Origin: Warburgia ugandensis
Taxonomy: Eukaryota; Streptophyta; Magnoliopsida; Canellales; Canellaceae
Length of the DNA stretch: 64,000 nt
NCBI GenBank assembly: GCA_035236585.1
Contig: CP141135.1
Location: 8,776,001-8,840,000, forward strand
Direction of reading: 5' to 3'
Shown here: in pieces, positions 22,736 through 35,207 of the stretch
Numbering within the stretch: the stretch's first letter is position 1
Layout: every line of letters begins with the position of its first letter
Notes under the pieces: model-generated
Told to the model about the DNA's origin: nothing
The model's database searches: none
Seen by the model: only the letters and a program-made list of their open reading frames with translations
Position numbers and translations under genes: made by a program

Positions 22736-23873
22736 TTTCCAGCACGGTTTCTACCTGCTTATTCTTTTCCTCTAAAAATATGTGCATCAATCATACATTT
22801 ACTACATTTGCAGTCAATTCAATCATATATAACCGCGTATAGAAATTAATATGCCGTATAGGTTGTGGCTTTGGTATAAGTAATCTGGTTTATGTGACTA
22901 TGCTGTACCCTTGCATTTACAATTGTATGAAATAAATTGAGCCCTTACATGAGTTATCATCAAGTTACATGCACATGCATCTTATTATTCGGTTGTAGTT
23001 AGTCCATGTAAACAAGCTTTCGTAACTTTATAAATAAGTTTTGCATATAACTTCCGAAGTAGCATCTCAAAGCAAAGTTTGAATGTGAATGGAGTGTGGC
23101 CCAAGTCATACATTTTTTTACATTCCATGATTGGTATTGAAAAGCCTTCTTCAGCGGAAAGAACCAAGTATTATACCTCTCGTTCTCTTCATATCTGAAA
23201 CTTTGGTGGAGCACATGGATCGTGCATTTGACTCCCTCATGGCATTTCTCTAATATGTACATATTAATGATAAAACCGGCCATTTTACAGTCACTATCCC
23301 CTACTTAAAGTGTTTACCTATGGAGAATAATACGGAAACAACATGGAGTTCGCAATTTGGTTTTGTAGAGAGCCAACAAATAGAAGCCTCATAGCACATA
23401 TAGGGCTCCCTCACTTACGGATGAAAAATTGTCATCCAAAGGTAGGAGATTTTACTATGATCCAATATTTATCTTGTCTACCTGACGCCCAACAGAGAGA
23501 CCCCTTCCTCCACCACAGTAGAAGGCCTTCGCTTATGGACTCGATCATCCTAACCACTCAGCTCAGGAAGTACCGAAATATGGTTATAGAAACTTTGATC
23601 TTTCTGGGCTACTTGGGGTGGGCAATTATAGTCTCTACTTCCCTAGTGTTCCAAAGATGCATTCTCACTGAACGCAAGATGATATGGCATCCTCTCAGGG
23701 GCATGCAAAATCATTGCATTTAAATAATGCTAGTCATTCCAAATAGAAATAAATGGTCCTGATTTTTTACTCGAAGAAACATAGGCTAAAAGTATTCAAT
23801 GGTTATTAAATTTAATTTCTAGCTTATCTAACCCATTCCAATATGATGAATGGCTTAGATGTACATAACATAA
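22605..23873. other. Intergenic DNA with an (AAT)n tract
   Basis: Holds an (AAT)n microsatellite at about 22672-22736. The open frame 23343-23723 and its overlapping frames look less random than their surroundings (for example EVPKYGYRNFDLSGLLGVGN in another frame) but match nothing I recognise. Confidence 0.4.
22672..22736. repeat. (AAT)n microsatellite
   Basis: About 21 AAT units in a row. Confidence 0.97.
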
Positions 23874-24136
23874 TGTAATGACCCCAATTTTTGTAATATT
23901 AAAAGCCCATAAAAAGTTCAGTTTTAAAGATAAGGGCATTTTGGTCATTTCACTAGTTGTCTTGACTAAACCCAGGAATTTGGTCCTGAAAGTGGTTCCA
24001 TTAGATGCGTCTCAGAAAAAGGAATCCAACGAGACCAAAATTACCCAAAACGGAGTTAAAATGAGCAAGATATGGCCCTTTGAAGTTCAGGGCAAAACTG
24101 TAAATTTTACAAAAACGACTTAACCTGAAAAACACA

Positions 24137-24160
24137 GGTGCCCGTTTTGATACGGGCACC
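24137..24160. promoter_or_regulatory. Hairpin in the U3 part of the solo LTR
   Basis: GGTGCCCG and CGGGCACC form a perfect 8-bp stem around an 8-base loop, about 130 bp before the LTR TATA box. A second small hairpin (ACCGCC ... GGCGGT) lies near 24240-24258. Function unknown. Confidence 0.6.
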
Positions 24161-24290
24161 CCGTCGTCTTCAAGCTCCTAGAGGCTTCTGGAACAGCGGT
24201 GTTTCAAGGAGAAACCACTGCCATTCTGGAGGATTCCCCACCGCCATTCAAAGGCGGTTAGAACCCCTCCAGAACCCTCTTTAAAAGCCC

Positions 24291-24298
24291 TATAAATA
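24291..24298 (+). promoter_or_regulatory. TATA box of the solo LTR
   Basis: TATAAATA in the context AGCCCTATAAATAGAGC, about 417 bp from the LTR start, in a GC-richer setting. It would drive LTR transcription. Confidence 0.65.
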
Positions 24299-25970
24299 GA
24301 GCTCTTCGGTGCCTCTAATGGCAACCCAAAACCTTGGAGAAAACCCATCGTGGAGCAGTGACCAAGAGGGAAAAACGTGGAGAGAAAACCAGTCACGAAG
24401 CAGGTACGCTCAAAAACTCCCAAAACCCATCTCACTCACAGTCCTAGGCTCGGTTTCCCTAGGTTTTTGCATAAAAATCCATGGGGAATAGGTCTCTAGG
24501 GAGTCACCAAGGACCCTGGGATGTCCCTAGGGCCGCACTGGTTCCTCAGGGGCGAACCAGGGCATCCCAAGGATGCCCCGGTCCCCCAACAACGGAGATG
24601 GCCCGCTCCAGACGAGACGCGTCGAACGCGTCTGAGAAGAAAACCAACGGGCGTGTCCGTGGACGAGCACGCTAAAGAGGAAGACGGCTGAGAAGTCTTG
24701 CGCGTCTACAGACGAGCCCACTAAGGCGCACGCCGCAAACGCGCAGCGCACTAGCAGAGCGTCGTTTTTTTTGTTGTTAAGGAAGCCAGGGCACATGACA
24801 CTGACGCGCAGCGCCCTAGCATTCCGACTTTTTGTCTTTAAGTACTCTATGTAGATACAACACTAAAACACTTATAACTTGAGATCTAGAGGTCCGATTG
24901 AGGCTCCGCGAAAGGCGTTGTGTCCGTATCGACGACGCGGACACATTCAAACTATAAAATCTCTAATCAAGGCCCAATAAAAGGTGGGCATGACCCTTAG
25001 AATAAGATGGTGGCGCGTGGCCGCTAGAACTTTGGAAAATTGAGGATACCAAGGCCCAATTAGGACCTTAGGACACCCATAGGCATAGGGATGGACCCCT
25101 AATGCCTAAGTAATAAGACCCAACTACTTTAAACCCATAAAAGATAGGCTAAACTAACCTTGAGTCCCCAAACCATGTTCAGGAACATACGAGGACAAGA
25201 GGGTTAACGCGACCTAGTTAGGTAGGTGCTCTATCACTATTAGATTCTTTTAAAAGAACTATTGTTATTTGAGAACATATGTTTTAGATATATGACTTGA
25301 TTTGCATGTGATTTGCATGAATTAATTCAGCATGCATGTTAAATGCTTTATACATAGCCATGTTTTGAAATGACTGCATATACATTATGCACATATATGT
25401 GTTGCAAACAAGTGCATGCATTGCATGATTTAAGTACTTGCAAAGATTGCATGTCCTTGAAGGTTGCCAAAAGACGCTGGAGTGCCGAGGGCCAGGCAGT
25501 TGTGAGGGACCCAAAAGAGGACAAGTTTTAACAAAAGGTTTTGACGTATCTTATGTGATTTGGGGAAGTAAGCCCGTGGGTGCTATGCCGAGAGGTCTGG
25601 GTTGGCCACCCGGCCTCTACCACTAATAGGTGGATGGGTACCACGCCCAAAAAGAGGCAAGTCCCTACGTCGACTGCATGTGGTACAGGGGGCTACCACT
25701 GGTACCACGGCACTGGATCGGCGTGTCATAAGCCCCGTGGAGGCTCTGACTAAGTGTCCTCAGGTACCCGGGGACCACACGGCGAGGAAATCGTGGGCAT
25801 AGTGGACCCTATGATTTGATGTGCATTTCATATAGCATGATATGAGGTTGGTCGACCATACCATACTAGAGATCCATGAGTTGGACTCCATGAGGCATCT
25901 ATTGCATATCATGATGTCATCATATATATGATACTTTCACTTTTGGATTATGTGATCTTTTAAGTTATAA

Positions 25971-26104
25971 GAATTTCAGTTGATTATGGATTCTTATACT
26001 AATGTTGAACTCGAGTATTCAAACATACACATATTTTGAATTTCAGTTGATTATGGATTCTTATACTAATATTGAACTCGAGTATTCAAATATACGCATG
26101 TTTT
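25971..26104 (+). repeat. 67-bp tandem duplication inside the solo LTR
   Basis: Two adjacent copies beginning GAATTTCAGTTGATTATGG at 25971 and 26038, differing at only a few positions. Confidence 0.9.
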
Positions 26105-26635
26105 GAATGAGCATATGATTTTGAAACATCTCATGCATTTATAAAACTAGTAGTGATAGGCCCTACTGAGTATATTATATACTCACCCAATCCTTAACAT
26201 TTTTCAGACATGAGTAAGTACTCAAGGACAGGATACGCTCGTATATATCATGGTTCAGGACAGCTTCACTCATAAAAAGAAGACATCTATGTTAGTGCTA
26301 TGAGCAAGTGAATCCAAAAGGAAACAAATACACATGTAAGTAAACTCTCAACCCTTTGGACATGTGTTTGTACTTAGTTACAGTTGGGTTGTGCATTGTA
26401 TTTGGAAAGACACTGGGAAAAACATTTATGATTTCTAAAGTTTTTCAAAAAACTACCTTAGTTGTTGTGAAAGCAAATGACACTCGGGGTTTTCAAAAAT
26501 GAGTTTAAAACTAAAGGTTTTTCGCTGCATTGCATGGTTTTTATAAAATGGTTTTCAAAAAGGGATGCATCCCGCCTTAAGAAATTAGACATTGCATTTA
26601 AAAATGCATGAGAAAACTCGGGTCATCACACATAA

Positions 26636-28378
26636 TCACCTAGATTAAGAAAAGACAGTGCATCTTTTATAGGACACTTGAGAGCTTTTGCACGTACCTG
26701 TGGTTACTCCAAATAATTTCTACAAACCTTGTTTTCAAGAGTTCCATTAAACAATCATGCTCTTGAGCATGAGAAGAAGTCCACGCCCTACTTTTTTTTT
26801 TACATAAATTTTTTTTGTTATATCTAAGCCATTTAGAGTCTTTTGAACACCAATTAGGTAAATCAATACAAATCAGCACATTTGAACGATGCTAATTACT
26901 TGCTTTGGGCCTTTGAACGATGGTAACTACTTGCTTTGAAGAAATTAGGTAAATCAATATAAATCAACATAATAAATTATTTTCTTTTTTTTTTAACCAC
27001 TATGTTGTTATAACCTATCCGACTGAGACCCACTCCTGTGCCACCATGCCACACTTACACCCCAAACTTAATGAAATTTTGCAAAGAAAACTCTTCCTTA
27101 ATGATAATTACTCAAGTTCTCTAATATCATTTGCAAGCCTAGTTTCAGACACGTTAAAAATTAAACTGTCATCCTAATCATTATTTTCCTTCCTAATTTT
27201 TAAGAACTCTTCCCACGTGTTTTCCCAGTTATCCTAATATGTGCCTTGCCAATTTATTCCCAGACTCCGAACTTTACAACTTATGAGTGATGTGAAATGC
27301 AACTTCATTAAGAAATTTTTGCAGCTCCAATTTGTGGCCTCTCAGGGAACAGTTAGAAACAAGCATGTAGGCCTCCGATAACTTTTCTCAAGGGAAAAAC
27401 ATGAACATACATAACAACACATGAAATTAAAAGAAATAATTACCATAAAGCTGTGCAGATATCAGCTTCTTATGCTGGAATATATTTTTCATTTCCTATA
27501 TTTTTATCCTTCTTTTTTATTGAATGTACCCGTGTCCAACCTTGAACCCTGGTCATCCAGCTGAGAGGCTCCTCCTTGCACAACTGCGCTAGAATTACTG
27601 AAGAATCGAGGGAAGATCACTGCCATAATTGGCTTGAGCATCTACAGTCCATGTGCTAGGATGTGGCCTAAGTAATAGAATATACAGAGTGCATGCAGAA
27701 TCAATACATCCCAAAAACACCAAGAGATTCGGCTTCGACCATATCATCACCAAGATATGGGCTTTTTCGCGTAAGTCCAACCTTAAAAGAGTTAACAGAT
27801 TGCCTTCTCCTTGTTGCCTTTAACAAAAATAAAACTACGGCCGATTCATGTGGTGTAATGCTACTCTTGCCTCCCCATGCACGTGCTTTTCACGTGGCTG
27901 ATACTGGTATGCATAAGAATATACTCCCTACTAAACACATGGGAGACGATATTCTGTCCCTTCTTTTGATATTGACAGCCCATTTGGCTATTCGTAAGCT
28001 TGTCTTGTTGGCCACTGTGCTTGGAGTCCGAACCTCCAATAGTAGGGCCTCAATATGTTGAGGATTTACTGGCACAGCTGGAGTGCATGTTTGGTCCAGA
28101 TGATTGGATTTATATACGTTCACAGCTAAACTACATGTCAGTCGCGATCCAAACACGTTGATCATCTAAGTCTTTTGTTTGATAGGCCATGGCCGGAACG
28201 TCTTCTCCACTACAAGTTCCCGGTCAATATTTCCTTGTAGCGTAAAATGGAGTGCTCACAGAACTAGAAGGTCCGGATTGTCTAGTGTTTGATATATATG
28301 ACCTGCCTAATATTGTGTTTGTCAGACGAACCACTTGGATCATCTGGCCTTAAGTAGACCATTACTACCATCGGATCA
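26636..28378. other. Intergenic DNA
   Basis: No gene recognised. The overlapping open frames 27693-28061 (plus) and 27890-28165 (minus) contain no domain I know. Near 27530-27600, the minus strand shows GTTGTGCAAGGAGGAGCC and GGGTTCAAGG, an A/B box-like pair that may be a tRNA-derived SINE fragment. Confidence 0.4.
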
Positions 28379-28388
28379 CCTTAGACTA

Positions 28389-28567
28389 AAAAAGGGCAGT
28401 CAGGTGCATAAAGTTCTTACATATGCAGATTTGGAGCAGGGATAAATCTCATGCGTTTATGGGACGCAATTTTACTTTGCATTTTTTCTAAGAGACTGTT
28501 TTCATGTCTTAAGCTCGTGATTTCAAAATCACACGACCACAACTCTACCATTTTGCCAAGGCTCTCA
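28389..28567 (-). mobile_element. Au-type SINE, minus strand
   Basis: On the minus strand: GTGAGAGCCTTGGCAAAATGG, cut here to the A-box GAGCCTTGGCAAAATGG, then a decayed B box (ATCACGAGCTTAAG), the AACAGTCTCTTAG body and a 3' end at the plus-strand AAAGGGCAGTCAGGTGCA. It is bracketed by the direct repeat CCTTAGACTA (28379-28388 and 28568-28577). This is a full-length but heavily mutated, hence old, copy. Confidence 0.8.
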
Positions 28568-29070
28568 CCTTAGACTAGTCAAGATAAACAATCATAATGC
28601 CCTTGTCTTAAAATTGCACCGACAGATTGGACAGGCCTTCCCAACTGTCGTTTACTTGTTCACAGCCTATTTCTTACCAAATTGAAGGCCCCACTTGATA
28701 CTTACTCGATTTGGTTACATCCATTGGTGGTTATCTATTCATGCATGTGACCAGAGAAGATTATCTATGCACAAAAATTGTGGTTTAACGAGATGAATAG
28801 TGCAACTCTTTGATGTAGGACAATAGGGACACTGGTTGCTAGACAATGACAAATACGCTCTGTCGGGTAATGTGGATCAGCTTGACCATAAAAAAAGGTA
28901 ATGTGGATTAACGTTAAACAATATGCCAGTGAAGAACTGGTTGTGTGGAATGGAAATGACATCTGGACCCCCTTCTCTTTGTAATGACACTCCAAATTTG
29001 GTTAAACACTTCTCTGATTGGTTAGAATTTGTTATACACTTTTTTCGGATTTGTTGCTCACAACTTTTAA

Positions 29071-29591
29071 GGTGTTAGTGGTACTTGAGATGAGATAATA
29101 TGGGCTATATTACTATTATGGTGACTGGGCTGAGTTGAGAAATCCCAATCCCAAATTAGCTTACTATTGATGGATTTAAGATCACTTTCTTCTCAAGCCA
29201 TCTCGTCTCATTCCTAGTGTAAAAGGGAGTCATTTCTTCTCGTCCCAAAATTCTGCTCCATCATGTATTTTGTTTGAGATGAAAATGAGTAAATATCATA
29301 TCATCTCAACCCCACATCTCAACACATCTTTTCCAATTCATCTCAGCCACCATCTCTAGCCATCTCCTACATCTCATCTATACTTAGCTTAAGTGATATT
29401 TTTAGTTATTTTACATTTATATTTAACTTAAGTGATTTTTTCAGTTATTTTACATCTATGCTTAGCTTACGTGATATTTTCAGTTATTTTACTTCATCTC
29501 GTGCCAAAGTTTATCCCTTTAACCTAGCTCAAATCATTTTAACCTGGCTTAAATCATCTCAAGCGAGAGTCACACAAGCACCACTAACCCC
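29071..29591. mobile_element. Foldback MITE, about 520 bp
   Basis: Left end GGTGTTAGTGGTACTTGAGA; reverse complement of the right end GGGGTTAGTGGTGCTTGTG. These terminal inverted repeats resemble the ends of the element in the P450 intron (11801-12047), and both interiors are rich in CATCTCATCTC motifs. A clear target duplication was not found. It lies about 1 kb upstream of the expansin gene. Confidence 0.6.
29398..29505. repeat. 39-bp direct repeat, three copies, inside the MITE
   Basis: Units starting CTTAAGTGAT (29398), CTTAAGTGAT (29437) and CTTACGTGAT (29476), each containing AGTTATTTTACAT or a close variant. Confidence 0.75.
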
Positions 29592-30565
29592 ACGTAACAA
29601 ATCTGTCAGAAGTGCAAAATTTATTTATGTGTAAGTATTTAAAAAGAAAATTTTAGTTTAATTTGATTTGTAAAAAGTGAAAAATTAAGTTATAGTCTCA
29701 TTAAAGTTAGTGATTATGAAGTGGACCAGATTCCTTCTCTTTAGTTCATATATTGTCATGATGGCCCACAAGATTAACGTTCTCGATAATCACACCGCAT
29801 GTCATGTCCAATTAGCCTGACAAATTACGGAGGTTCTCACCGCTCCAATAATGCCAACAATCACTTCCGAGTGAGTAAATGCAGCAAGACAGAACACATA
29901 ATTTCTGCCCCTGTAAACCCAAATATATACACGGACATCAAGTGGGTCCCATGTTTTTGGTGATCAGACCCGTTTAAAGGAAATGCACCAATCTTCTCCG
30001 TCGAATGATCTTAACATTCTGAGCCATCCATCGTATGCACCTCGATCACCAATAAACAAGTTATTTGAAGAATGGCCCATCAAAGATTTAACCATAAAGA
30101 TGAACGGCTTTGATCAACCAACACTTGGCCCCACATAAGGCATATTGTGAGATGCTTGTCACAGTTAAAAAGTGAAGTATTATAGCTCAGAGCTTGAAAG
30201 AGAGCCATGTGAAGAGTCTGAGATACAAAGAATCTGTTCCTATAAAAATTTCTAATCAATTGAAGCCATGTATTTCTTCAAATGGCAACAAGATAAATAA
30301 ATATATAAACAAGTATAAGAAAATAAAACAACAGGAGCTGGGTGAATGAGCCACGGTATTTGACCCTGTTACGTCTCTTCCCTCAGCACTGCATGTGGGA
30401 AAGAGAACGTGGGAATAATTGCAGCACCTCTGATCATCTCCAGTCCCTGTACGGAAAGAGTCGGTTGCAGGTTTTGCCCATTTAATTTATAAAACAGAAG
30501 GAAAACACAGCAAGTCTTTGCTTGCAGCAATCACATGTGAGCTCTACCCAATGCCTTCTGCTTTC
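29592..30565. other. Upstream region of the expansin gene
   Basis: No gene seen. Expected to hold the expansin promoter. Much of the first half is AT-rich and repeat-like. Confidence 0.4.
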
Positions 30566-30572
30566 TATTTAA
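30566..30572 (+). promoter_or_regulatory. TATA box of the expansin gene
   Basis: TATTTAA in the context TTTCTATTTAAGGCC, about 109 bp before the chosen ATG. Transcription would begin near 30600. This makes the earlier in-frame ATG at 30582 unlikely to be used. Confidence 0.55.
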
Positions 30573-30674
30573 GGCCATTAAATGCGATTAAATTCCATCC
30601 TCATCTTCCCACTCTACTTCATCTTCTTCCTTCACTTCATCTTCTTCCTCCATTCATTCCAAGCCACAAAGGAA

Positions 30675-31641
30675 ATGGCCATTCGAATAATCTGCGCTCT
30701 GGCGGTTCTCTTCGGTCTCTGTAACCAATCCATTAACGTCGTAGCCTTTTCACCGTCTGGATGGACCAAGGCCCATGCCACATTTTATGGTGGAAGCGAT
30801 GCCTCTGGAACCATGGGTACGTGTGATTCACTTGCTTTGCTTTGTTGTTGTATTTATGTACCTAAGAATCGATGCAACATTGGGCTGAATCTCTAAACGT
30901 GATCAAGTGTAGGAGGAGCTTGTGGATATGGAAATCTGTACCAGACTGGGTACGGAGTTAGGACTGCTGCTTTAAGTACAGCACTATTCAATGATGGGGC
31001 TTCATGCGGGGAGTGTTACAAGATCATTTGTGATCACCAAGCGGATACCAGGTGGTGCTTAAAGGGCACATCCGTGACCATAACTGCAACCAACTTTTGT
31101 CCTCCCAATTTCGCTCTTCCTAGTAACAATGGTGGATGGTGCAATCCTCCACTCAAGCATTTCGACATGGCTCAGCCCGCTTGGGAGAAGATTGGCATCT
31201 ACCGTGGCGGAATTGTACCAGTGATGTTCCAAAGGTGACTTCCTTTTCATCTCTTTCTTTTGATTTTCTTGTGAATTACCCAAGGCATTGATGCTTATGG
31301 ACTAATCCGAAGTACTATATGATTGATACAGAGTTCCATGCAAGAAGCACGGAGGAGTTCGATTCACTGTGAATGGAAGAGATTACTTTGAGCTTGTTCT
31401 CATCCACAACGTTGCAGGAAGTGGTTCGATCCGATCGGTTTCCGTCAAGGGCTCAAAAACTGGTTGGACGACAATGTCAAGGAACTGGGGAGCCAATTGG
31501 CAAGCAAACTCCTATCTGAATGGCCAATCCCTCTCTTTCAAGGTCACCACCACCGCTGGAGAGACTCGAGTCTTCCCTAATGTTGTTCCGTCGAATTGGC
31601 GGTTCGGTCAGACCTTCACTAGTACTGTACAATTCTCATGA
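30675..31641 (+). CDS. EXPA: Alpha-expansin
   Basis: Three exons: 30675-30816, 30913-31234 and 31332-31641, with GT-AG introns (ATGG|GTACGT...TGTAG|GAGG; CAAAG|GTGACT...ACAG|AGTT). The protein is 257 residues, normal for the family. Alpha-expansins are secreted wall proteins that loosen cellulose-xyloglucan contacts at acid pH without hydrolysis. Visible: a signal peptide (about residues 1-22), the N-terminal GH45-like domain with [20 protein letters not shown], cysteine pairs in GECYKIIC and NFCPPN, and the HFD box ([10 protein letters not shown]), then the C-terminal CBM63-like domain with [14 protein letters not shown] and [10 protein letters not shown]. The intron positions match the usual EXPA pattern. 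The start at 30675 gives a standard signal peptide; the in-frame ATG 93 bp upstream sits almost at the expected transcription start. No damage is seen. Confidence 0.96.
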
Positions 31642-33837
31642 TCAAGTATTTGGAGGGCTCCGTGTCCGGGGTTCAGACTTCAGGAATTAGGACTAAAGGT
31701 TGGCAGAGGTGTGCTTGTTATTTACGAGAGCTGCCCGCAACCCTTAAGCATGGTAGGATGAAGAAGTGATGGTTAAGATTGAATTACACCTGTAACCTTA
31801 AGGCCACCCATTTTATGCCTACAATTCATTTGAGAAACTCAATTGTAGATTTGTGAACGTTAATATTATCATATTGCTAAATAATAGGGTTTTTGGTTAC
31901 TACGGATTAATAAAAGATTGCTATCTTTGGCAACTCATTTTGAAGAAGAAAATTGCTGAAGAGGGTATAATAAAGCAAAGTCACAGTTCCTGGGATACCA
32001 TTTGGTGCGATCTCATTGTAAGTTGCCATCAGCCTCCACTTCTATATAATTAGCCCAGCATGTCGTTGATCCAGCCTCCTCATCTAATTTCCCTTGCATC
32101 ATGTATCATACAGCCCAAAATCTATACTGATCCGGATGATTCTAACATCTGGCCAATGTAAATTTGATCATTGGACATATACAGAAAGCAAGATAATTTG
32201 TGTGAGCAACTGTCAAAATGCAGATACTAGTTATCTAATGTCAGAGAATCAGATAAATGGGCTGGATTGATCACTATCAGGTGCTATGATGTGAAAGTAG
32301 GATGCCTAAGGTAACTAACCATGAGAACAAGATCCATGGAGCATCTCTCAAACATTAAAATTAAAAGCTATTAGTAAGAAACAGTGACATTTGGTATGCA
32401 GCTTGAGTTATTATTTTCAGACCAAAAGATATTCCATTATAATTGAAGCTACAATGTGTAGGCATTTTTAGGTGCTACACGAGTTCTACAAGGGTTTTAT
32501 TACTAGGTCAGGATGTATGATTTCATATTGATTAGAGATTAAATATGGAATCCATGTTTTTCTTTAATTTAAATTAACTCTAATTTGGGGGGTGTGTTGG
32601 GCGGCGGTTTACTACAATTAACTTCTAGATTCTTGTAAACCTAAGTAATTTATGGAAAGGAGTCATCACCTAATGTAATGAGAGCCCTAGATCCCTAATG
32701 ACTCAAATGAATCCATTAAACTAAATATTTAAGTTTGGACATCTTTAAGAACTAAAGTGCCAAGGAGTACGAGCAAACTAAACCCCCTTCTTCTTCGAGG
32801 TTGAAAACCTAGTTAGTTTAAATGTGTCTTTCACTAAATTGATAACATAGAATAAGTGCATAAAGGTAAGTAAGAACATCTAAAGTAGTCACTCAACAAG
32901 AGAGAGGACACACACATTCACATCAATATGATGTTTGTAGAAGGAAACGTTGATCATTCTAGATAAATGCATTAAAATGATGATTTGAAACATGCCTACA
33001 TGGGAATTAGAAACTTATAATAAAGTTATCTTTTAATTTTAAAAAAATATCACATATATTATGCTAGAATTTCTTCTTAGAAGTGCATCGATCTTAGAGT
33101 GCCTCCTTCAAAGAAAAAACTATTAGAAATAGTCTTTCTTGATGCTTCCATCTTAAAAGATGTAAATTCAAGTGAATCAAGGAAATCTGTAGAAAGTTAT
33201 AGAGAACCTATCTAGAAATTCAAAATTCTTCATCCTTGAGCTTCAACTTTTGTGAAAAATTACCTATTTAATTAGAACATAGAAGCTCTAGATTTGTCCA
33301 TCAAGATACTTTGTGTTTTATCCTAGGATTCAAAGAAAGGGAGTGGGAGAAGATGAAAATAAAGAGAGATGATATTGAAGAAATTAGCTTGTGAAATTAA
33401 TACTTAAAAACTAACTCTTTTTCTAGGGTTTAAAATACTTCCTTCACTTCAAAGTGGGATTACATATTCTATTAATCCACTAGAATTTGAAGAAAATAAA
33501 ACAAACATGTGCCCAACTTAAAGAACAACATATGAATTCTATTTTAAAAACTCCTCTAAAGATTTTTATTAAAGGAGGTTCTAATTAAAAATCCTTTTCT
33601 GTCCTCTAAATGCAAGAAAGAGAATGAAAAACAAAGTAAAAAAGAATTTTCTCTTTTAGGAGTAAGAATTAAAATTTTAAAGGTAAATTCTCTAGTATCC
33701 CTTATGAAATACAAGTGTATAATGTAGCTTAAGAATTAGGATTTCTACTTTAGGAGAACCTCAAATGTTACTAGATTTTTCTTTTCCAAATTAACCTAAT
33801 TCTAAATTTATATGCAAGAGAAAATCCTAAAACTAAC

Positions 33838-33899
<62 letters not shown>

Positions 33900-35207
33900 A
33901 ATGCAAAGAATAGAAAGAAAAAAAAAATCTACTTAAAATGAGCTTTTCTCTAATTTTTCATTGATGAAAATAAGGTAAGGGACCTCCTATTTATAAAAAT
34001 CGTGAATAACATAATTGCTAATTTTAGACGCAAGCAAGGACAATGTAAAAATCTTAATTTTTTAGTTCTACAGTCACATTTAAAGTCTAGAGGGCAAAGA
34101 CTTTACAATTGCAAAGTGGGCTTGCATACTCATACGAAAAGGCTTTGGACTTATGATGTTTAGGTGTTCCATTTTTTAAAACATTCAAAAGAAAGGCAAT
34201 TGATGTACCATATTATGCATAAAATAAAGGCTGAGATCATTAATAAGCGGCATTTTACTATTGTAAAGTGGGACTTTATAGTTGTAAAGTCCACAAGTAA
34301 AATTTTTGAAAATTTTGTTTTTTTGAAGGTTTTGATGAATTCTTTTGGTGGTTTTGGGTCATTTTCAGTCTTTCTTGAAATGTACTTTTGCAAAACCAAG
34401 TGTAATCTATTCATGATATAAAGGCAACGTAAACCCTCATAAATCATTAAAGTGATCCAAAATTTAATATCTACACAATGATCCAAAAAGATATATGAGA
34501 TAGTGATAGCTCTTGAATATCATTAGATTATTGAACCCCAAGTAACAAAAGAAAGGAGAAGGTATCGGCAATGGATTAGGCACTTACTAATGGATGCCAA
34601 GAGCTCTCACTAAAGAAGATGAGAAAGTGTTGGAGTTAGACGACTAGTTTATCAAGAATCATGGAGGTCATATATCATAACTTATAGTCTACATACCAAA
34701 AACATTGTGAATATGGTGTACCGTTCCCTTTTCCTAGAGATGAAAATCATATATCTTTAACATAATGTCTATGTGATCGAGCGGCATGTGAGTACTCTCG
34801 ATCACAATCTGATCTATCCAATAAATCCGACATGTGATTAGCTTACTAGAAGGATTTTCCTAATGTTGATTCTTCAAATACTTTTAGAGTGTTGCCTTAC
34901 TTTGTATACTCATAAATACACATATCTTGGACATACTGAAATAAATTTATATATTTCTGACTTCGAAGAAGCTCCATGAGTTGACACTGGTGGAAATCCA
35001 ATATAAGTGAAAAGATGATAACATGTAAAGAAGACTAAAGAATCGAATGATTAGGCTCACATGCATATGTTACGGAAAGTAGATAAAAACCAAATGGGAG
35101 AATATCCAGAGAGGGGATGAGGGAAGAACGTGGTGTTGGTTGCAAAGCAACCGCAAGTAGTCTTCTTATCAGAATTTCCTCTGCATTTGGGTAGTCCACA
35201 TGAGAAG
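31642..35207. other. Expansin 3' flank and AT-rich intergenic DNA
   Basis: No gene recognised in 3.5 kb. It includes a compound (TG)n(GA)n microsatellite at 33838-33897. A minus-strand TATAAATAGG-like box near 33983-33992 hints at a decayed LTR or promoter. The overlapping open frames at 34160-34486 show no family features. Confidence 0.45.
33838..33897. repeat. Compound (TG)n(GA)n microsatellite
   Basis: About 20 bp of TG followed directly by about 40 bp of GA. Confidence 0.96.

Larger units (their letters stand above)
23874..26630 (+). mobile_element. Solo LTR, 2757 bp, probably Ty3/gypsy
   Basis: Begins TGTAATGACCC and ends GGGTCATCACA, so the two termini are near-perfect inverted repeats with TG...CA ends. 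It is flanked by a perfect 5-bp target-site duplication CATAA at 23869-23873 and 26631-26635. A TATA box lies at 24291 (CCCTATAAATAGAGC), which sets the plus orientation. The 3' third contains a CTACTGAGTATATTATATAC-type palindrome followed by ACTCACCC and CAGACATGAG. No internal coding region or second LTR is present, so this is the product of LTR-LTR recombination. The length and terminal style suit long-LTR Ty3/gypsy chromoviruses (Tekay/Del type), which is an inference. Short open frames within are spurious. Confidence 0.9.

Noticed and set aside
25438..25802. Open frames in the GC-richer middle of the solo LTR
   Set aside because: They lie wholly in an LTR with defined ends and have no domain.
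30582..30674. Upstream in-frame ATG extending the expansin by 31 codons
   Set aside because: It lies about 10-16 bp after the likely TATA box, so would be at or before the transcription start; the ATG at 30675 gives a normal signal peptide.
34160..34486. Complementary open frames on both strands
   Set aside because: AT-rich, with no similarity to any family; likely chance, helped by a local inverted repeat around CTTTATAGTTGTAAAG.
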